DNA of 64,000 bases from Myroides albus (GCF_009711045.1 NZ_WMJX01000001.1:62001-126000), one strand, 5' to 3'; shown: positions 1-9,340, counted from the first letter of the stretch. Numbers and translations are program-made. Notes: generated from the sequence alone by a model not told the origin.

Positions 1-810
1 GCTGCTGAGCGATTTGAAAAATTATTAGCTTTTGTACCTGCGCCTGCAAATCGACTTATTTTGCCAAGTATGTATAAGTTGTATAAGATATACTTAGAGA
101 TTGACAATGATAAGGCGATGGCTATGAAAGCGTATATCATCCGTAATTATCCAAACTCGCGTTATGCAAAATTACTGCAGAATGTCAAAATGAGCGAGAT
201 CGATGACTTATCACCCGAACAGTTGTTTACGAAAGTGTATCGTGTCTACGCAAGTGGAGATATTGAAAAAGCATACAAGGAAGTAGATTTTGTATTAGAG
301 AATTACGATAATGACTATATTAGTAAATTCGAATTGTTAAAAGCGAGAATCATTGCTCGAAAAGAGGGAATTAATGCTTATAAAGAGGCGCTCAATTTCA
401 TTGCTATGACCTATAGCTCTACAAAAGAAGGTAAAGAAGCTGAGGAAATACTAAACAATGAGGTAGTCAGCTTGGAAGCACGAGAGTTTACAAATAACAA
501 TAGTGCTGATAGTTGGAAGGTAGCCGTGTGGGTCTCTGATAGGGATGCGGGACAAGTGGGAGATTTACGTAGAAAAATGGCTGATTTCGGTGCAATTAAT
601 GAGCAAATCGGAATTAAGTTTTCGGAAGATTACTATTTGACAAGCGAAAAAATATTAGTTTTACATGGGTTTAGAAGTAAAGAAGATGCTGAAAAAGTGA
701 TAGATAGGTTGGGAATACTTGCTTATCCTGTGGAAACGAATGACTATGTTATTATTCAGATTAAAAAGAATTGGAAAGAGTTTATTGATAAGTTCTTTCC
801 TCCACAATAG
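1..810 (+). CDS. SprE/PorW-like gliding and type IX secretion protein, C-terminal part
   Basis: The frame is open from base 1, so the gene starts outside the window; 269 codons are visible. The visible part has helical TPR-like repeats (for example MKAYIIRNYPNSRYAKLLQN) and a C-terminal SPOR-like segment with a phrase of the type FRSKEDAEKVIDRLG. In Flavobacterium the TPR lipoprotein SprE (PorW in Porphyromonas) is needed for gliding and type IX secretion and links the PorLM motor to the outer-membrane translocon. The assignment is from overall appearance and the bactofilin/atp neighbourhood, not from an alignment. Another TPR lipoprotein is possible. The bactofilin gene follows after 32 bp. 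Confidence 0.65.
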   Translation, partial: AAERFEKLLAFVPAPANRLILPSMYKLYKIYLEIDNDKAMAMKAYIIRNYPNSRYAKLLQNVKMSEIDDLSPEQLFTKVYRVYASGDIEKAYKEVDFVLENYDNDYISKFELLKARIIARKEGINAYKEALNFIAMTYSSTKEGKEAEEILNNEVVSLEAREFTNNNSADSWKVAVWVSDRDAGQVGDLRRKMADFGAINEQIGIKFSEDYYLTSEKILVLHGFRSKEDAEKVIDRLGILAYPVETNDYVIIQIKKNWKEFIDKFFPPQ

Positions 811-842
811 TTAAGTAAAAAAAGGTTGAAAAAAAATAGATT

Positions 843-1283
843 ATGTTTAAAAATTCAAAAAAAGAGTCTTCTGTAGATTTGTTAGGAAAAACGAATAGAA
901 TAGTTGAAGCAACTATTATTAGAGGAGATATTGAAGCAGTCTCTGATCTTCGCATCGATGGAGAATTGAAGGGAAATTTACTTGTAAAAGGAAGAGTTGT
1001 TGTAGGACCACAGGCTAAGGTGGTTGGAAACATCGACTGTGAGAATGCCGATATTGAAGGAACTGTTGAAGGTATTATTCGCGTGAACGATCTGCTTACA
1101 GTGAAAACAAATGCGAATATCAAAGGAGAATTAATAGTGGGGAGATTATCTGTTGAACCTGGAGGAAATATAGAGGTTACTTGCCAAATGCTTGGGCAGT
1201 CAGGTAAGGATTCTAAATCCAATGGCAAACAAGAGAAAGCTGAAAAAACGGAGAAATTAGAAGCTGTTGAAAAGAAGGGATAA
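843..1283 (+). CDS. Bactofilin (polymer-forming cytoskeletal protein)
   Basis: The 146-residue protein has the bactofilin beta-helix core: about residues 15-110 show repeated short strands with alternating hydrophobics and glycines (IRGDIEAVSDLRIDGELKGN and then VVVGPQAKVVGNI). The tail after residue 115 is charged, Lys/Glu-rich and probably disordered. Bactofilins self-assemble without nucleotide into filaments under the membrane and help place envelope proteins. The gene follows the SprE-like gene closely and is 18 bp from atpZ, so it is probably cotranscribed with the start of the ATP synthase cluster. Confidence 0.88.
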   Translation: MFKNSKKESSVDLLGKTNRIVEATIIRGDIEAVSDLRIDGELKGNLLVKGRVVVGPQAKVVGNIDCENADIEGTVEGIIRVNDLLTVKTNANIKGELIVGRLSVEPGGNIEVTCQMLGQSGKDSKSNGKQEKAEKTEKLEAVEKKG

Positions 1284-1301
1284 TAGTAAGAAATTGATAT
1301 T

Positions 1302-1529
1302 TTGAATAAACAAAAGCCAAATGATAAGGGACCTAATAAGTGGCTAACTTTAATTACGATGCCGTTTCAAATGGGGATTACTATTTATTTGGCTCATTTG
1401 TTAGGAGATTGGTTAGATGGTAAATACGATTTTAACAATGGTATTGCAAATAAAACTTGTACATTATTGGGAGTAGGATTAGCTTTGTACCAAGTTATTA
1501 GACAAGTACATCAAATTAATCAAAAGTAA
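1302..1529 (+). CDS. AtpZ/AtpI family protein
   Basis: A 75-residue protein with two hydrophobic helices (about residues 14-34 and 50-66) separated by a polar stretch containing GDWLDGKYDFNNG, as in the AtpZ/AtpI proteins encoded beside F1Fo operons. These help c-ring assembly or carry Mg/Ca across the membrane. No ATG or GTG exists in frame after the stop at 1287, so TTG at 1302 is the most likely start. The next gene begins 2 bp after the stop, implying translational coupling. Confidence 0.78.
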   Translation: MNKQKPNDKGPNKWLTLITMPFQMGITIYLAHLLGDWLDGKYDFNNGIANKTCTLLGVGLALYQVIRQVHQINQK

Positions 1530-1531
1530 AG

Positions 1532-1942
1532 ATGGATAGACAGACACTTGGTGTTGGATTGAAAGCGCTCGGATTTTTAGCAATCTGCTTTTTAGCGCAT
1601 TATGCGATTATTTCTTTTACGGATTTGGGAAATTCACTTCCTGTATTAGGATATAGTTTATTTGGATTTTATGGATTAGGATTGATTTTTACGATTGTTA
1701 TATTTGCAGCAATGGTAGGGATTAAAAATAGCCTGCCAAATAACTTGGGCTTTGTCTTTTTGGGCTTCATAACGCTTAGGCTTGTCGTTAGTTATCTTTT
1801 TGCTAAGGCAGGTTTAGACAGTGAAAATGTCGATCTGGGATTCAAAGTAAATTTTCTTGTATCTGTTCTGGTTTTTCTTGGGGTAGATGCATATTTGAGC
1901 TATTTCGTTTTGAATAAGAATAGTAGCGCAGAAAAAAGTTAA
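1532..1942 (+). CDS. Small integral membrane protein of the atp locus (DUF6168-like)
   Basis: The 136-residue protein has four hydrophobic segments (about residues 12-28, 38-62, 70-90 and 104-124) and a short polar tail. There is no recognisable enzymatic motif. It lies between atpZ and atpB; small membrane proteins at this spot in flavobacteria are often annotated DUF6168, but that family name is from memory and was not tested. A role in ATP synthase assembly is suggested only by position. A promoter-like element separates it from atpB. Confidence 0.7.
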   Translation: MDRQTLGVGLKALGFLAICFLAHYAIISFTDLGNSLPVLGYSLFGFYGLGLIFTIVIFAAMVGIKNSLPNNLGFVFLGFITLRLVVSYLFAKAGLDSENVDLGFKVNFLVSVLVFLGVDAYLSYFVLNKNSSAEKS

Positions 1943-1986
1943 CAAAAAAAGTTTCGCATAAAGGTATGATTATATAAGATTTATTG

Positions 1987-1994
1987 TACTTTTG
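1987..1994 (+). promoter_or_regulatory. Promoter -7 box upstream of atpB
   Basis: TACTTTTG matches the Bacteroidota -7 consensus TAnnTTTG and lies 42 bp before the atpB start. No good TTG is seen at the -33 position. It would give atpBEFHAG its own transcript, separate from the bactofilin-atpZ genes. Confidence 0.5.
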
Positions 1995-2035
1995 CACAAA
2001 ATTTTAAGAACCATAAATATTCAAGAAGTTAAGGT

Positions 2036-3214
2036 ATGGTGACTCTGAAGAAATCACTGAATTTATTAGCAGCTGTAATTTTTACAGCATCGTCTGTATT
2101 TTCGTATGCACAAACTAATGCTCAAAGTAATGAAGGAAACCTTTCAAAAGCTGAGCAGTCAATTGAGGAAACACTTGAAGCTGTAGAGGATACAGAGCAT
2201 GTTGTGGCTGAAAAAACTCAAAAGGAGAAAGTTCAAGACCACATCACGCATCACTTAGCAGATGATTATTCATTTGTGTTTTTCTCAGATGAGGCGACTG
2301 GTAAAAATTACGGATTTCCGTTACCAGTAATTTTAATAGACAACGGCCTTAAAGTATTTATGTCTTCTGAATTCGACTACGGTAAGAAATTAGTTGAAAA
2401 AGATGGACAAACGTATAAATTGTACCACAGCAAAATCTATAAGACTGACGCTGAGGGAACAATTAACTATGATGACAAGCATTTTGTAACTAATGAAAAA
2501 CCTTTGGATTTTTCAATTACAAAAAATGTTGCGTCATTGATGTTTACTACTATTTTAATCATCATCATGTTTACAGGTTTGGCTAAAACGTATAAAAACG
2601 GGCCAAATAACTTGCCAAAAGGCTTTTCGAGAGCTTTAGAGCCAATGGTGCTTTATGTGCGTGATGAAATGGCAATTCCAAACATTGGAAAAGATAAGTA
2701 TAAGAAGTTTATGCCTTATCTGTTGTCAGTTTTCTTTTTGATTTTCTTATTAAACGTATTGGGGTTAACTCCACTTGGATTTAACGTAACAGGAAGCATA
2801 TCGGTAACTGCTTGTTTAGCATTGTTTACTTTTTTCTTTGTTCACTTTTCTGCAAACAAAGATTATTGGAAACACATGTTGTGGATGCCTGGTGTTCCAG
2901 TACCAATGAAAATAATGTTAGCGCCAATTGAGATTTTAGGAGCTTTAATTAAGCCTTTCTCATTGATGGTTCGTCTTTTTGCTAATATTACAGCAGGTCA
3001 CTCTGTAGTATTTGGGTTAATTGCTATCATCTTCGTAATGCAACAAGAGTTGACTACAGGTGGAGCTACAGCAGTAGGGTTTTTACTTTCTACTTTCTTA
3101 GTATTCTTAGAGATATTAGTTGCTTTCTTACAAGCGTTCATCTTTACGATGTTATCTTCTCTATTTATCGGAATGGCTGTTGCTGAGCACGATCACGAAG
3201 AAGCTCATCATTAA
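2036..3214 (+). CDS. atpB: F1Fo ATP synthase subunit a
   Basis: Subunit a forms the proton half-channels against the c-ring. At 392 residues it is much longer than the E. coli protein (271) because of an N-terminal signal-like segment ending in FSYAQ and a roughly 140-residue acidic, His-rich extracytoplasmic part, as usual in Bacteroidota. The membrane core follows from about residue 165. The essential arginine is in LMVRLFANITAGH. The C-terminus is His/Glu-rich. ATG at 2036 is used; GTG at 2039 is an alternative. First gene of atpBEFHAG. Confidence 0.96.
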   Translation: MVTLKKSLNLLAAVIFTASSVFSYAQTNAQSNEGNLSKAEQSIEETLEAVEDTEHVVAEKTQKEKVQDHITHHLADDYSFVFFSDEATGKNYGFPLPVILIDNGLKVFMSSEFDYGKKLVEKDGQTYKLYHSKIYKTDAEGTINYDDKHFVTNEKPLDFSITKNVASLMFTTILIIIMFTGLAKTYKNGPNNLPKGFSRALEPMVLYVRDEMAIPNIGKDKYKKFMPYLLSVFFLIFLLNVLGLTPLGFNVTGSISVTACLALFTFFFVHFSANKDYWKHMLWMPGVPVPMKIMLAPIEILGALIKPFSLMVRLFANITAGHSVVFGLIAIIFVMQQELTTGGATAVGFLLSTFLVFLEILVAFLQAFIFTMLSSLFIGMAVAEHDHEEAHH

Positions 3215-3255
3215 TAGTATTAAATCAAGAATCAATTTAAAATTTGTTTAATTAA

Positions 3256-3465
<210 letters not shown>

Positions 3466-3479
3466 TCCAAGAAAACAAA

Positions 3480-3520
3480 AAGAGGTTTATCTGTGACGGT
3501 TGGTCATAGGTAAACCTCTT
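3480..3520 (+). other. Intercistronic hairpin between atpE and atpF
   Basis: Arms 3480-3497 and 3503-3520 pair over 18 positions, with only two G-U-type pairs, around the loop GGTTG. The outer ten pairs (AAGAGGTTTA with TAAACCTCTT) are perfect. The 3' side continues AATTAAAC rather than a T-run, so it is not a standard intrinsic terminator. It may stabilise the 3' end of an atpBE transcript or partly stop transcription. Confidence 0.8.
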
Positions 3521-3560
3521 AATTAAACAAAATAGGCATTAAAAAGTATAATTTTAGATA

Positions 3561-4061
3561 ATGGAGAAGTTAATTAACGATTTCAGTTTTGGATTATTTT
3601 TCTGGCAATTTATCATCTTATTAGTGGTGGTATTTGTTTTAGGGAAATTTGCATGGAAGCCAATTGTAAATGCTTTAGAAGCTCGTGAGGCGGGTATTAC
3701 TGACGCATTAGCAGCAGCTGAGAATGCAAAAAGAGAAATGGCTAATTTAAAAGCTGATAATGAGAAATTATTAGCTGAGGCTCGTGCTGAGCGCGATGCT
3801 TTACTTAAAGAAGCTAGAGAAATTAAAGAGCAAATGATTGCTGATGCAAAAGTTGAGGCAGAAGCTCATGGAGAGAAATTAATTGCACAAGCGAAAGCTG
3901 TTATCGAAAGCGAAAAAGCGGCTGCAGTAATCGATCTTAAAAATCAAGTATCTTCAATTTCAATTGAAATCGCTGAAAGATTATTAAAAGATCAATTGGC
4001 TAACAAAGAGGCTCAATCTAAATTGGTTGAGAAGATGTTAGACGAAGTAAAATTAAATTAA
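3561..4061 (+). CDS. atpF: F1Fo ATP synthase subunit b
   Basis: The 166-residue protein has one N-terminal membrane helix (about residues 10-28, with FFWQFIILLVVVFVLGKFAW) followed by a long Ala/Glu/Lys-rich coiled coil, the standard layout of the peripheral stalk subunit b. It dimerises and connects the membrane sector to subunit delta and F1. The ATG at 3561 follows the atpE-atpF hairpin by 40 bp, and atpH starts 10 bp after its stop. Confidence 0.95.
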   Translation: MEKLINDFSFGLFFWQFIILLVVVFVLGKFAWKPIVNALEAREAGITDALAAAENAKREMANLKADNEKLLAEARAERDALLKEAREIKEQMIADAKVEAEAHGEKLIAQAKAVIESEKAAAVIDLKNQVSSISIEIAERLLKDQLANKEAQSKLVEKMLDEVKLN

Positions 4062-4071
4062 TAAAGTCATT

Positions 4072-4608
4072 ATGATAAGCACTAGAGCAGCTGCAAGATA
4101 TGCTAAAGCAATGCTTGAGATTTCCATTGAAAAAGGAAATACTGATGCTGTTAATAATGATATGATCTTTATTTCTCAATCAGTATCTCAAAGCAGTGAA
4201 TTGAAAACGTTTCTTTTAAATCCTATCGTTAAGGATGATATTAAACTTAACGCGTTAGTAGAAGTTTTTGCTTCTGTTAGTGAGGGAACGAAAGAGTTGT
4301 TTAAATTGTTAAGTACAAACAGTAGATTTGAGATTCTTGAGGGTATTGCTTCTGAGTTTCAAAAGCAATATGAGATTTTCAAGGGAATCGAGAGAGTAAT
4401 TGTTACTACTGCAATTCCTATGGACGCAACGTTAGAAGCTAAGGTGATTGACAAAGTCAAAACTCTTGCTCCTAATAAAGAAATTATTATTTCTAATATT
4501 GTTAACCCTGATATCTTAGGTGGTTTTATCCTTAGAATGGGAGATAGACAATTCAATGCGTCTTTAGCTAATCAATTACAAGTTTTAAAAAGAGAATTAA
4601 CTAATTAA
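4072..4608 (+). CDS. atpH: F1Fo ATP synthase subunit delta
   Basis: At 178 residues it matches the usual size of the delta (OSCP-type) subunit, which attaches the peripheral stalk to the top of F1. The N-terminal helical domain starts ISTRAAARYAKAMLEIS and the C-terminal part ends GGFILRMGDRQFNASLANQL, both typical. It sits in the conserved order b-delta-alpha; the gap to atpA is 41 bp. Confidence 0.95.
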   Translation: MISTRAAARYAKAMLEISIEKGNTDAVNNDMIFISQSVSQSSELKTFLLNPIVKDDIKLNALVEVFASVSEGTKELFKLLSTNSRFEILEGIASEFQKQYEIFKGIERVIVTTAIPMDATLEAKVIDKVKTLAPNKEIIISNIVNPDILGGFILRMGDRQFNASLANQLQVLKRELTN

Positions 4609-4649
4609 AAAATCACCGCACGAATTTTCGTGTATAAACATAGACAAAA

Positions 4650-6224
4650 ATGGCGGAAATTAAACCAGCTGAAATATCAGCGATTTTAAAGAAACAGTTA
4701 TCTGGATTTAGCTCTGAAGCTTCATTAGAAGAAGTGGGAACTATACTAGAAGTAGGAGATGGTGTTGCTCGTGTGTACGGGTTGACAAATGCTGAATATG
4801 GAGAGTTAGTTGTTTTAGACAACGGATTAGAGGCAATGGTACAAAACCTTGAAGAAGACAATGTAGGTATTGTATTATTAGGTTCAGCTGTTGGAGTTAA
4901 AGAAGGAGCTACAGTGAAGAGAACTGGGCGTATTGCTTCTTTAAAAGTTGGAGAAAAAATGGTAGGACGTGTTGTAAATACATTAGGTCTGCCAATCGAT
5001 GGAAAAGGTCCTATTGAAGGTGATTTATTTGAAATGCCATTAGAGCGTAAAGCTCCTGGTGTTATCTACCGTCAGCCAGTTACTGAGCCATTGCAAACAG
5101 GTATTAAATCAGTAGATGCGATGATTCCTATCGGACGTGGACAACGTGAGTTAGTTATCGGTGACCGTCAAACTGGAAAAACTACGGTTTGTATTGATAC
5201 GATTTTGAATCAAAAAGAGTTTTACGATGCTGGGCAACCAGTTTACTGTATCTACGTTGCAATTGGACAAAAAGCTTCAACTGTAGCAGGTATCGCTAAA
5301 ACTTTACAAGATAAAGGAGCTATGGATTATTCTATTATCGTAGCTGCTAACGCTTCTGACCCAGCTCCAATGCAAGTTTATGCTGCTATGGCTGGTGCTG
5401 CAATCGGAGAGTACTTCCGTGATACAGGACGTCCTGCTTTGATTATCTATGATGACTTGTCTAAACAAGCTGTTGCTTACCGTGAGATGTCATTAATTTT
5501 ACGTCGTCCACCAGGACGTGAGGCGTACCCTGGAGACGTTTTCTATTTACACTCAAGATTATTAGAACGTGCTGCTCGTGTTATTGGTGATGATGATATC
5601 GCTAAAAACATGAACGACTTACCTGAGTCTTTGAGACCATTCGTAAAAGGTGGTGGTTCTTTAACTGCTTTACCTATTATTGAAACTCAAGCGGGTGACG
5701 TTTCTGCATATATTCCAACTAACGTAATTTCGATTACTGATGGACAGATTTTCTTAGAGTCTGATTTGTTTAACTCGGGTGTACGTCCTGCTATTAACGT
5801 GGGTATTTCTGTATCTCGTGTTGGGGGATCTGCTCAGATTAAATCAATGAAGAAAGTGGCTGGTACTTTAAAACTTGACCAAGCGCAATTCCGCGAATTA
5901 GAGGCTTTTGCTAAGTTTGGTTCTGATTTAGATGCTGCGACTATGAACGTTATTTCTAAAGGTCAACGCAACGTTGAAATTTTGAAACAAGCTGTTAACG
6001 ATCCATATAAAGTTGAAGATCAAGTTGCAATTATCTACGCTGGATCTAAAAACTTATTGAGAAACGTACCTGTGGAGAAAGTGAAAGAATTCGAAAGAGA
6101 ATATCTTGATGCTCTTAACTCTCGTCACAAGGATACATTGAATCAATTAAAAGCAGGTAAATTCACTGATGAGTTAACTGCTGTATTAGAGAAAGTAGCG
6201 AAAGAAGTAGCTGCAAAATATTAA
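4650..6224 (+). CDS. atpA: F1Fo ATP synthase subunit alpha
   Basis: The 524-residue protein has the beta-barrel N-domain, the nucleotide-binding domain with Walker A GDRQTGKT (about residue 170) and the family signature near [17 protein letters not shown] (about residues 385-400). Three copies alternate with subunit beta in F1; alpha sites bind but do not hydrolyse nucleotide. Length is normal. A hairpin (6240-6266) follows before atpG. Confidence 0.98.
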   Translation: MAEIKPAEISAILKKQLSGFSSEASLEEVGTILEVGDGVARVYGLTNAEYGELVVLDNGLEAMVQNLEEDNVGIVLLGSAVGVKEGATVKRTGRIASLKVGEKMVGRVVNTLGLPIDGKGPIEGDLFEMPLERKAPGVIYRQPVTEPLQTGIKSVDAMIPIGRGQRELVIGDRQTGKTTVCIDTILNQKEFYDAGQPVYCIYVAIGQKASTVAGIAKTLQDKGAMDYSIIVAANASDPAPMQVYAAMAGAAIGEYFRDTGRPALIIYDDLSKQAVAYREMSLILRRPPGREAYPGDVFYLHSRLLERAARVIGDDDIAKNMNDLPESLRPFVKGGGSLTALPIIETQAGDVSAYIPTNVISITDGQIFLESDLFNSGVRPAINVGISVSRVGGSAQIKSMKKVAGTLKLDQAQFRELEAFAKFGSDLDAATMNVISKGQRNVEILKQAVNDPYKVEDQVAIIYAGSKNLLRNVPVEKVKEFEREYLDALNSRHKDTLNQLKAGKFTDELTAVLEKVAKEVAAKY

Positions 6225-6239
6225 GAATTAGATTTAGGT

Positions 6240-6266
6240 TGGAAAGGTGCTTTTGGCTCCTTTCCA
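6240..6266 (+). other. Intercistronic hairpin between atpA and atpG
   Basis: TGGAAAGG pairs perfectly with CCTTTCCA; inside, after one T-T mismatch, GC pairs with GC around a TTTTG loop. No T-run follows, so readthrough into atpG 25 bp later is expected. This is the second hairpin inside the operon and again lies right after a gene for a multi-copy subunit. Confidence 0.75.
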
Positions 6267-6290
6267 TTCTAAGGTAATATATATAACAAA

Positions 6291-7151
6291 ATGGCAAACC
6301 TTAAAGAAATACGTAATAGGATTTCATCAATCGGTTCAACTATGCAGATTACTTCTGCAATGAAGATGGTTTCTGCAGCTAAGCTTAAAAAAGCAACAGA
6401 TACTATTATGGCGATGCGTCCATATTCAGAAAAGTTGACTGAATTGATACAAAATATTAGCGCTACCTTAGAAGGAGATAACGCTGGAATATATTCTCAA
6501 ACAAGAGAGGTTAAGAATGTATTATTTGTAGTGGTTACTTCTAATAGAGGTTTATGTGGTGGGTTTAATGCTAATATTATTAAACAAATTAATCACTTAA
6601 GCCAAAATGAATTTAAGGGAACTAATATTGATCTTTTAACAATTGGTAAGAAAGGGTTTGATGTATTGCGCAAGCAATTTAACGTGACAGAAAATCGCAG
6701 TAATTTATACGATGATTTAAGTTTCGATAATTCTGCTGTAATTGCTCAACAGTTAATGGATGCTTTTGTAGAAGAGAAATATGATTCTATTCAAATCGTA
6801 TATAATCAATTTAAAAATGCTGCAACGCAAATAGTTGTTACTGAGCAATTCTTGCCATTATTGCCAATTGAAACTGATAGCAATGCTTCATCTGATTATA
6901 TCTATGAGCCTTCTAAACCTGAGATTATTGAGACATTGATTCCTTTGTCATTGAAAACTCAATTGTTTAAGGCTGTAGCTGATTCAGTAGCATCAGAACA
7001 CGGTGCGCGTATGACGGCTATGCACAAAGCAACTGACAATGCGAAAGATCTTAGAGATCAGTTAACGCTTAGCTATAATAAAGCTCGTCAGGCTGCTATT
7101 ACAAATGAAATTTTAGAGATTGTTGGTGGTGCGGAAGCATTGAACAAATAA
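6291..7151 (+). CDS. atpG: F1Fo ATP synthase subunit gamma
   Basis: The 286-residue central stalk subunit begins MANLKEIRNRISSIGSTMQI and ends with the conserved helix RDQLTLSYNKARQAAITNE, the two long helices forming the rotating coiled coil. The Rossmann-like middle includes VVVTSNRGLCGGFNANI. It is the last gene of this ATP synthase cluster; atpD and atpC do not follow, and a clear terminator does. Confidence 0.97.
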   Translation: MANLKEIRNRISSIGSTMQITSAMKMVSAAKLKKATDTIMAMRPYSEKLTELIQNISATLEGDNAGIYSQTREVKNVLFVVVTSNRGLCGGFNANIIKQINHLSQNEFKGTNIDLLTIGKKGFDVLRKQFNVTENRSNLYDDLSFDNSAVIAQQLMDAFVEEKYDSIQIVYNQFKNAATQIVVTEQFLPLLPIETDSNASSDYIYEPSKPEIIETLIPLSLKTQLFKAVADSVASEHGARMTAMHKATDNAKDLRDQLTLSYNKARQAAITNEILEIVGGAEALNK

Positions 7152-7180
7152 TCGAAATAAATTAATTATACTTTTTATAT

Positions 7181-7219
7181 AAAAGAGCTATCTGTTTACA
7201 GATAGCTCTTTTGTTTTTT
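7181..7219 (+). terminator. Intrinsic terminator of the atp operon
   Basis: A perfect 14-bp stem (7181-7194 with 7199-7212), loop TTTA, then GTTTTTT. It closes the atpBEFHAG transcript 30 bp after the atpG stop. Confidence 0.93.
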
Positions 7220-7239
7220 AGTACCCTATAGTATTTTGT

Positions 7240-7255
7240 TACTTTTGTAACTTTG
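7240..7255 (+). promoter_or_regulatory. Promoter -7 region of the MTA/SAH nucleosidase gene
   Basis: Two adjoining boxes fit TAnnTTTG: TACTTTTG at 7240-7247 and TAACTTTG at 7248-7255. They lie 20-35 bp upstream of the start at 7277. Which one is used cannot be told, and no TTG is well placed at -33. Confidence 0.5.
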
Positions 7256-7276
7256 AACGTAATTAAATTGTAAAGC

Positions 7277-8044
7277 ATGAATGCATCTAATGTAATTGGT
7301 ATTCTTGGAGCTATCCCTCAAGAGATTAACGGTATTATTAATTCTTTGACTTCCGTGAAGGAGACTGTTATCAGTAATCGCAGTTATTATGAAGGTTTTC
7401 TCGGGGAGCAAAAGGTTGTTGTGGTCTATTCGCGTATCGGTAAGGTTGCAGCTGCCGCTACCGTGGCTACTTTGTTGCTCAAGTTTGACGTTTGTAAAGT
7501 TGTGTTTATTGGTGTTGCTGGAGGTATTGGTACAGATGTCTGTGTTGGAGATGTGGTAGTGGCAAAAGATTTGATTCAATACGATATGGATGCTTCTCCT
7601 TTGCGACCAAAATTTGAAGTTCCTTTGATCGGTAAAAGCTATTTTAATTCAGATCAAGAATTATCAATAGCTATTATGGATCGAATTAAAGCTATTTTAA
7701 GCCCTGATAATCTAAATGAGTTAATCGATAGTGATGATTTAAAAAAGTTTAAAATAAAAGCTCCTAAAGTTCTTTTTGGTACTATTGCAAGTGGTGATCA
7801 GTTTGTTTCTACTAACGAACAACGCAGTAGACTGCTTGCTGAGTTGCCAAATGCTTTATGTGTGGAAATGGAAGGGGCTGCAGTTGCTCAAGTATGCTTT
7901 GAGTTTGGTATTCCTTGTGTGGTAATTCGAACAATATCTGATAATGCTAACCACGAGGCAAGTTTTAGTTTTCAATCTTTTGTGGAAGAGGTTTCGATCG
8001 TGTATGGTCGAGAGATCTTAAAAACAATTATTGAATTAATGTAA
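7277..8044 (+). CDS. mtnN: 5'-methylthioadenosine/S-adenosylhomocysteine nucleosidase
   Basis: This enzyme cleaves adenine from MTA and SAH to recycle sulfur and methyl donors. Recognised by GAIPQEI at the N-terminus (catalytic-type Glu), GVAGGIG, the substrate glutamate in VEMEGAAVAQ and the catalytic aspartate in RTISDNAN. At 255 residues it is about 25 longer than E. coli MTAN; the extra length is mainly a charged stretch near residues 140-165. It is a single gene between two terminators and converges with the endonuclease-family gene. Confidence 0.92.
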   Translation: MNASNVIGILGAIPQEINGIINSLTSVKETVISNRSYYEGFLGEQKVVVVYSRIGKVAAAATVATLLLKFDVCKVVFIGVAGGIGTDVCVGDVVVAKDLIQYDMDASPLRPKFEVPLIGKSYFNSDQELSIAIMDRIKAILSPDNLNELIDSDDLKKFKIKAPKVLFGTIASGDQFVSTNEQRSRLLAELPNALCVEMEGAAVAQVCFEFGIPCVVIRTISDNANHEASFSFQSFVEEVSIVYGREILKTIIELM

Positions 8045-8076
8045 AGCCAATGTTAATTATTGTTTTCACTGCAAAA

Positions 8077-8118
8077 ACAAACCCCCATAGCTCTAAAAGT
8101 GCTATGGGGGTTTGTTAT
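8077..8118. terminator. Bidirectional terminator between convergent genes
   Basis: A perfect 15-bp stem (8077-8091 with 8101-8115) containing CCCCC/GGGGG, with a 9-nt loop. T-rich flanks on the + strand and A-rich flanks on the 5' side let it serve both the nucleosidase gene (+) and the gene ending at 8140 (-). Confidence 0.85.
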
Positions 8119-8139
8119 ATCATTGAGTTAATCTAACGA

Positions 8140-9210
8140 TTATTTAACTTCTCTAATTAAGTATACATAAACTGGAAAGTGGTCACTAAATCCTGGGATT
8201 CCATTTGTGTTTCTAAGTGGATAACCTTTGTATTGACCAGTGCTTTGAATCATAAAAGGTTTTTTAAAGATTTTAGCTTTCCAAAAACGCCAAGAATCAT
8301 ATTCTTCTCTTACATATGGTTCAGTCAATACCATTTGATCAAATACGTCCCACGCATCTCTATATGCTAATGTTCCTAATCCATCTTTAGCCATCTTTTC
8401 CATTGGATTATATACTCCACCAGCTTTTACATTAGATTTTTTAGCTTCAGTTTTTAATACTTTTTTCATACTGTTGTTGTATGGTCCGTCGTTCATATCA
8501 CCCATAGTGATGATTTTAGCGTCCGGATTGATAGCTCTCAGTGAGTCCATGATCTTCACGTTTAAAGCAGCAGCAGCCTCTCTTAATGGGCTACTTCTCT
8601 TTTCACCACCTACTCTTGAAGGCCAGTGGTTAACGATAAAGTGAACTTCTTCACCATCTAATAAACCAGTTACCAATAATTGGTCACGTGTATACACACG
8701 TACACCTTTTTCTCCTGTGTATTTGTCTACTTTGGTCATGTCGTAGATCATCGTAGGGATAGCTTTAGAGCTTGTAGGAGTGAAGTGATTTTTTTGGTAA
8801 AGTAAACCAACGTCTATACCGCGTTTGTCAGGAGAATCATAATGAACAATTCCATAATTACCTGGTAGTAGTTGTGGTTCTTTTACAAGGTCTTCCAGTA
8901 CAGCTCTGTTCTCAACCTCTGCAACACCAATAACAGCTGGCATTTTTGGGTTTTCGTCTGTACCGATGATAGACATAACTCTTGCTAAGTTGTGTAGTTT
9001 TTGCTTGTACTTAGCTGAAGTCCAAGATTGAGCACCTGTAGGCGTCCATTCTTCATCATAGATTTTCGGATCACGAATCGTGTCGAATAAGTTTTCACAA
9101 TTGTAAAAAGCAATTGTTTGAATTTCGTATTTCTTTTCTTGAGCTTGTACACCAAAAGAGATGAAAAGCACGAAAAAAAATAGATTTCGGATGCTTAGTT
9201 TTGTAGCCAT
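8140..9210 (-). CDS. Secreted endonuclease/exonuclease/phosphatase-family protein
   Basis: The 356-residue protein has an N-terminal signal peptide (hydrophobic stretch ending FGVQAQ) and the metal-dependent DNase I-like fold: FYNCENLFD, GVAEVEN, the catalytic HWPSR, GDMND and the final SDHFPV. Such enzymes cut nucleic acids or other phosphodiesters in the periplasm or outside the cell. It is divergent from the TonB receptor/DUF5689 operon with back-to-back promoters, suggesting joint regulation and a role in phosphate or nucleotide scavenging (inference). The exact substrate is not visible. Confidence 0.85.
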   Translation of the reverse strand: MATKLSIRNLFFFVLFISFGVQAQEKKYEIQTIAFYNCENLFDTIRDPKIYDEEWTPTGAQSWTSAKYKQKLHNLARVMSIIGTDENPKMPAVIGVAEVENRAVLEDLVKEPQLLPGNYGIVHYDSPDKRGIDVGLLYQKNHFTPTSSKAIPTMIYDMTKVDKYTGEKGVRVYTRDQLLVTGLLDGEEVHFIVNHWPSRVGGEKRSSPLREAAAALNVKIMDSLRAINPDAKIITMGDMNDGPYNNSMKKVLKTEAKKSNVKAGGVYNPMEKMAKDGLGTLAYRDAWDVFDQMVLTEPYVREEYDSWRFWKAKIFKKPFMIQSTGQYKGYPLRNTNGIPGFSDHFPVYVYLIREVK

Positions 9211-9246
9211 ATTAAATTTTAGTAAAGTTTGACTTAATTCCTACAA

Positions 9247-9283
9247 CAAAAGTAGTTAATATTATTTTAATAGCATACCTTTG
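9247..9283. promoter_or_regulatory. Back-to-back divergent promoters
   Basis: Two perfect TAnnTTTG boxes face outward: TACTTTTG on the minus strand (9254-9247) for the endonuclease-family gene, and TACCTTTG on the plus strand (9276-9283) for the TonB receptor. They are 21 bp apart, so each -33 region overlaps the other promoter. Confidence 0.65.
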
Positions 9284-9340
9284 TAAGAGAAATAAGCGTA
9301 AAGCTTTTTTTTAACATAGCACTTTAATCATTTTTAATTT

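Noticed and set aside
782..1228. 148-codon minus-strand frame over bactofilin
   Set aside because: Antisense to a clear bactofilin gene; Ser/Pro/Thr-rich translation typical of a shadow frame.
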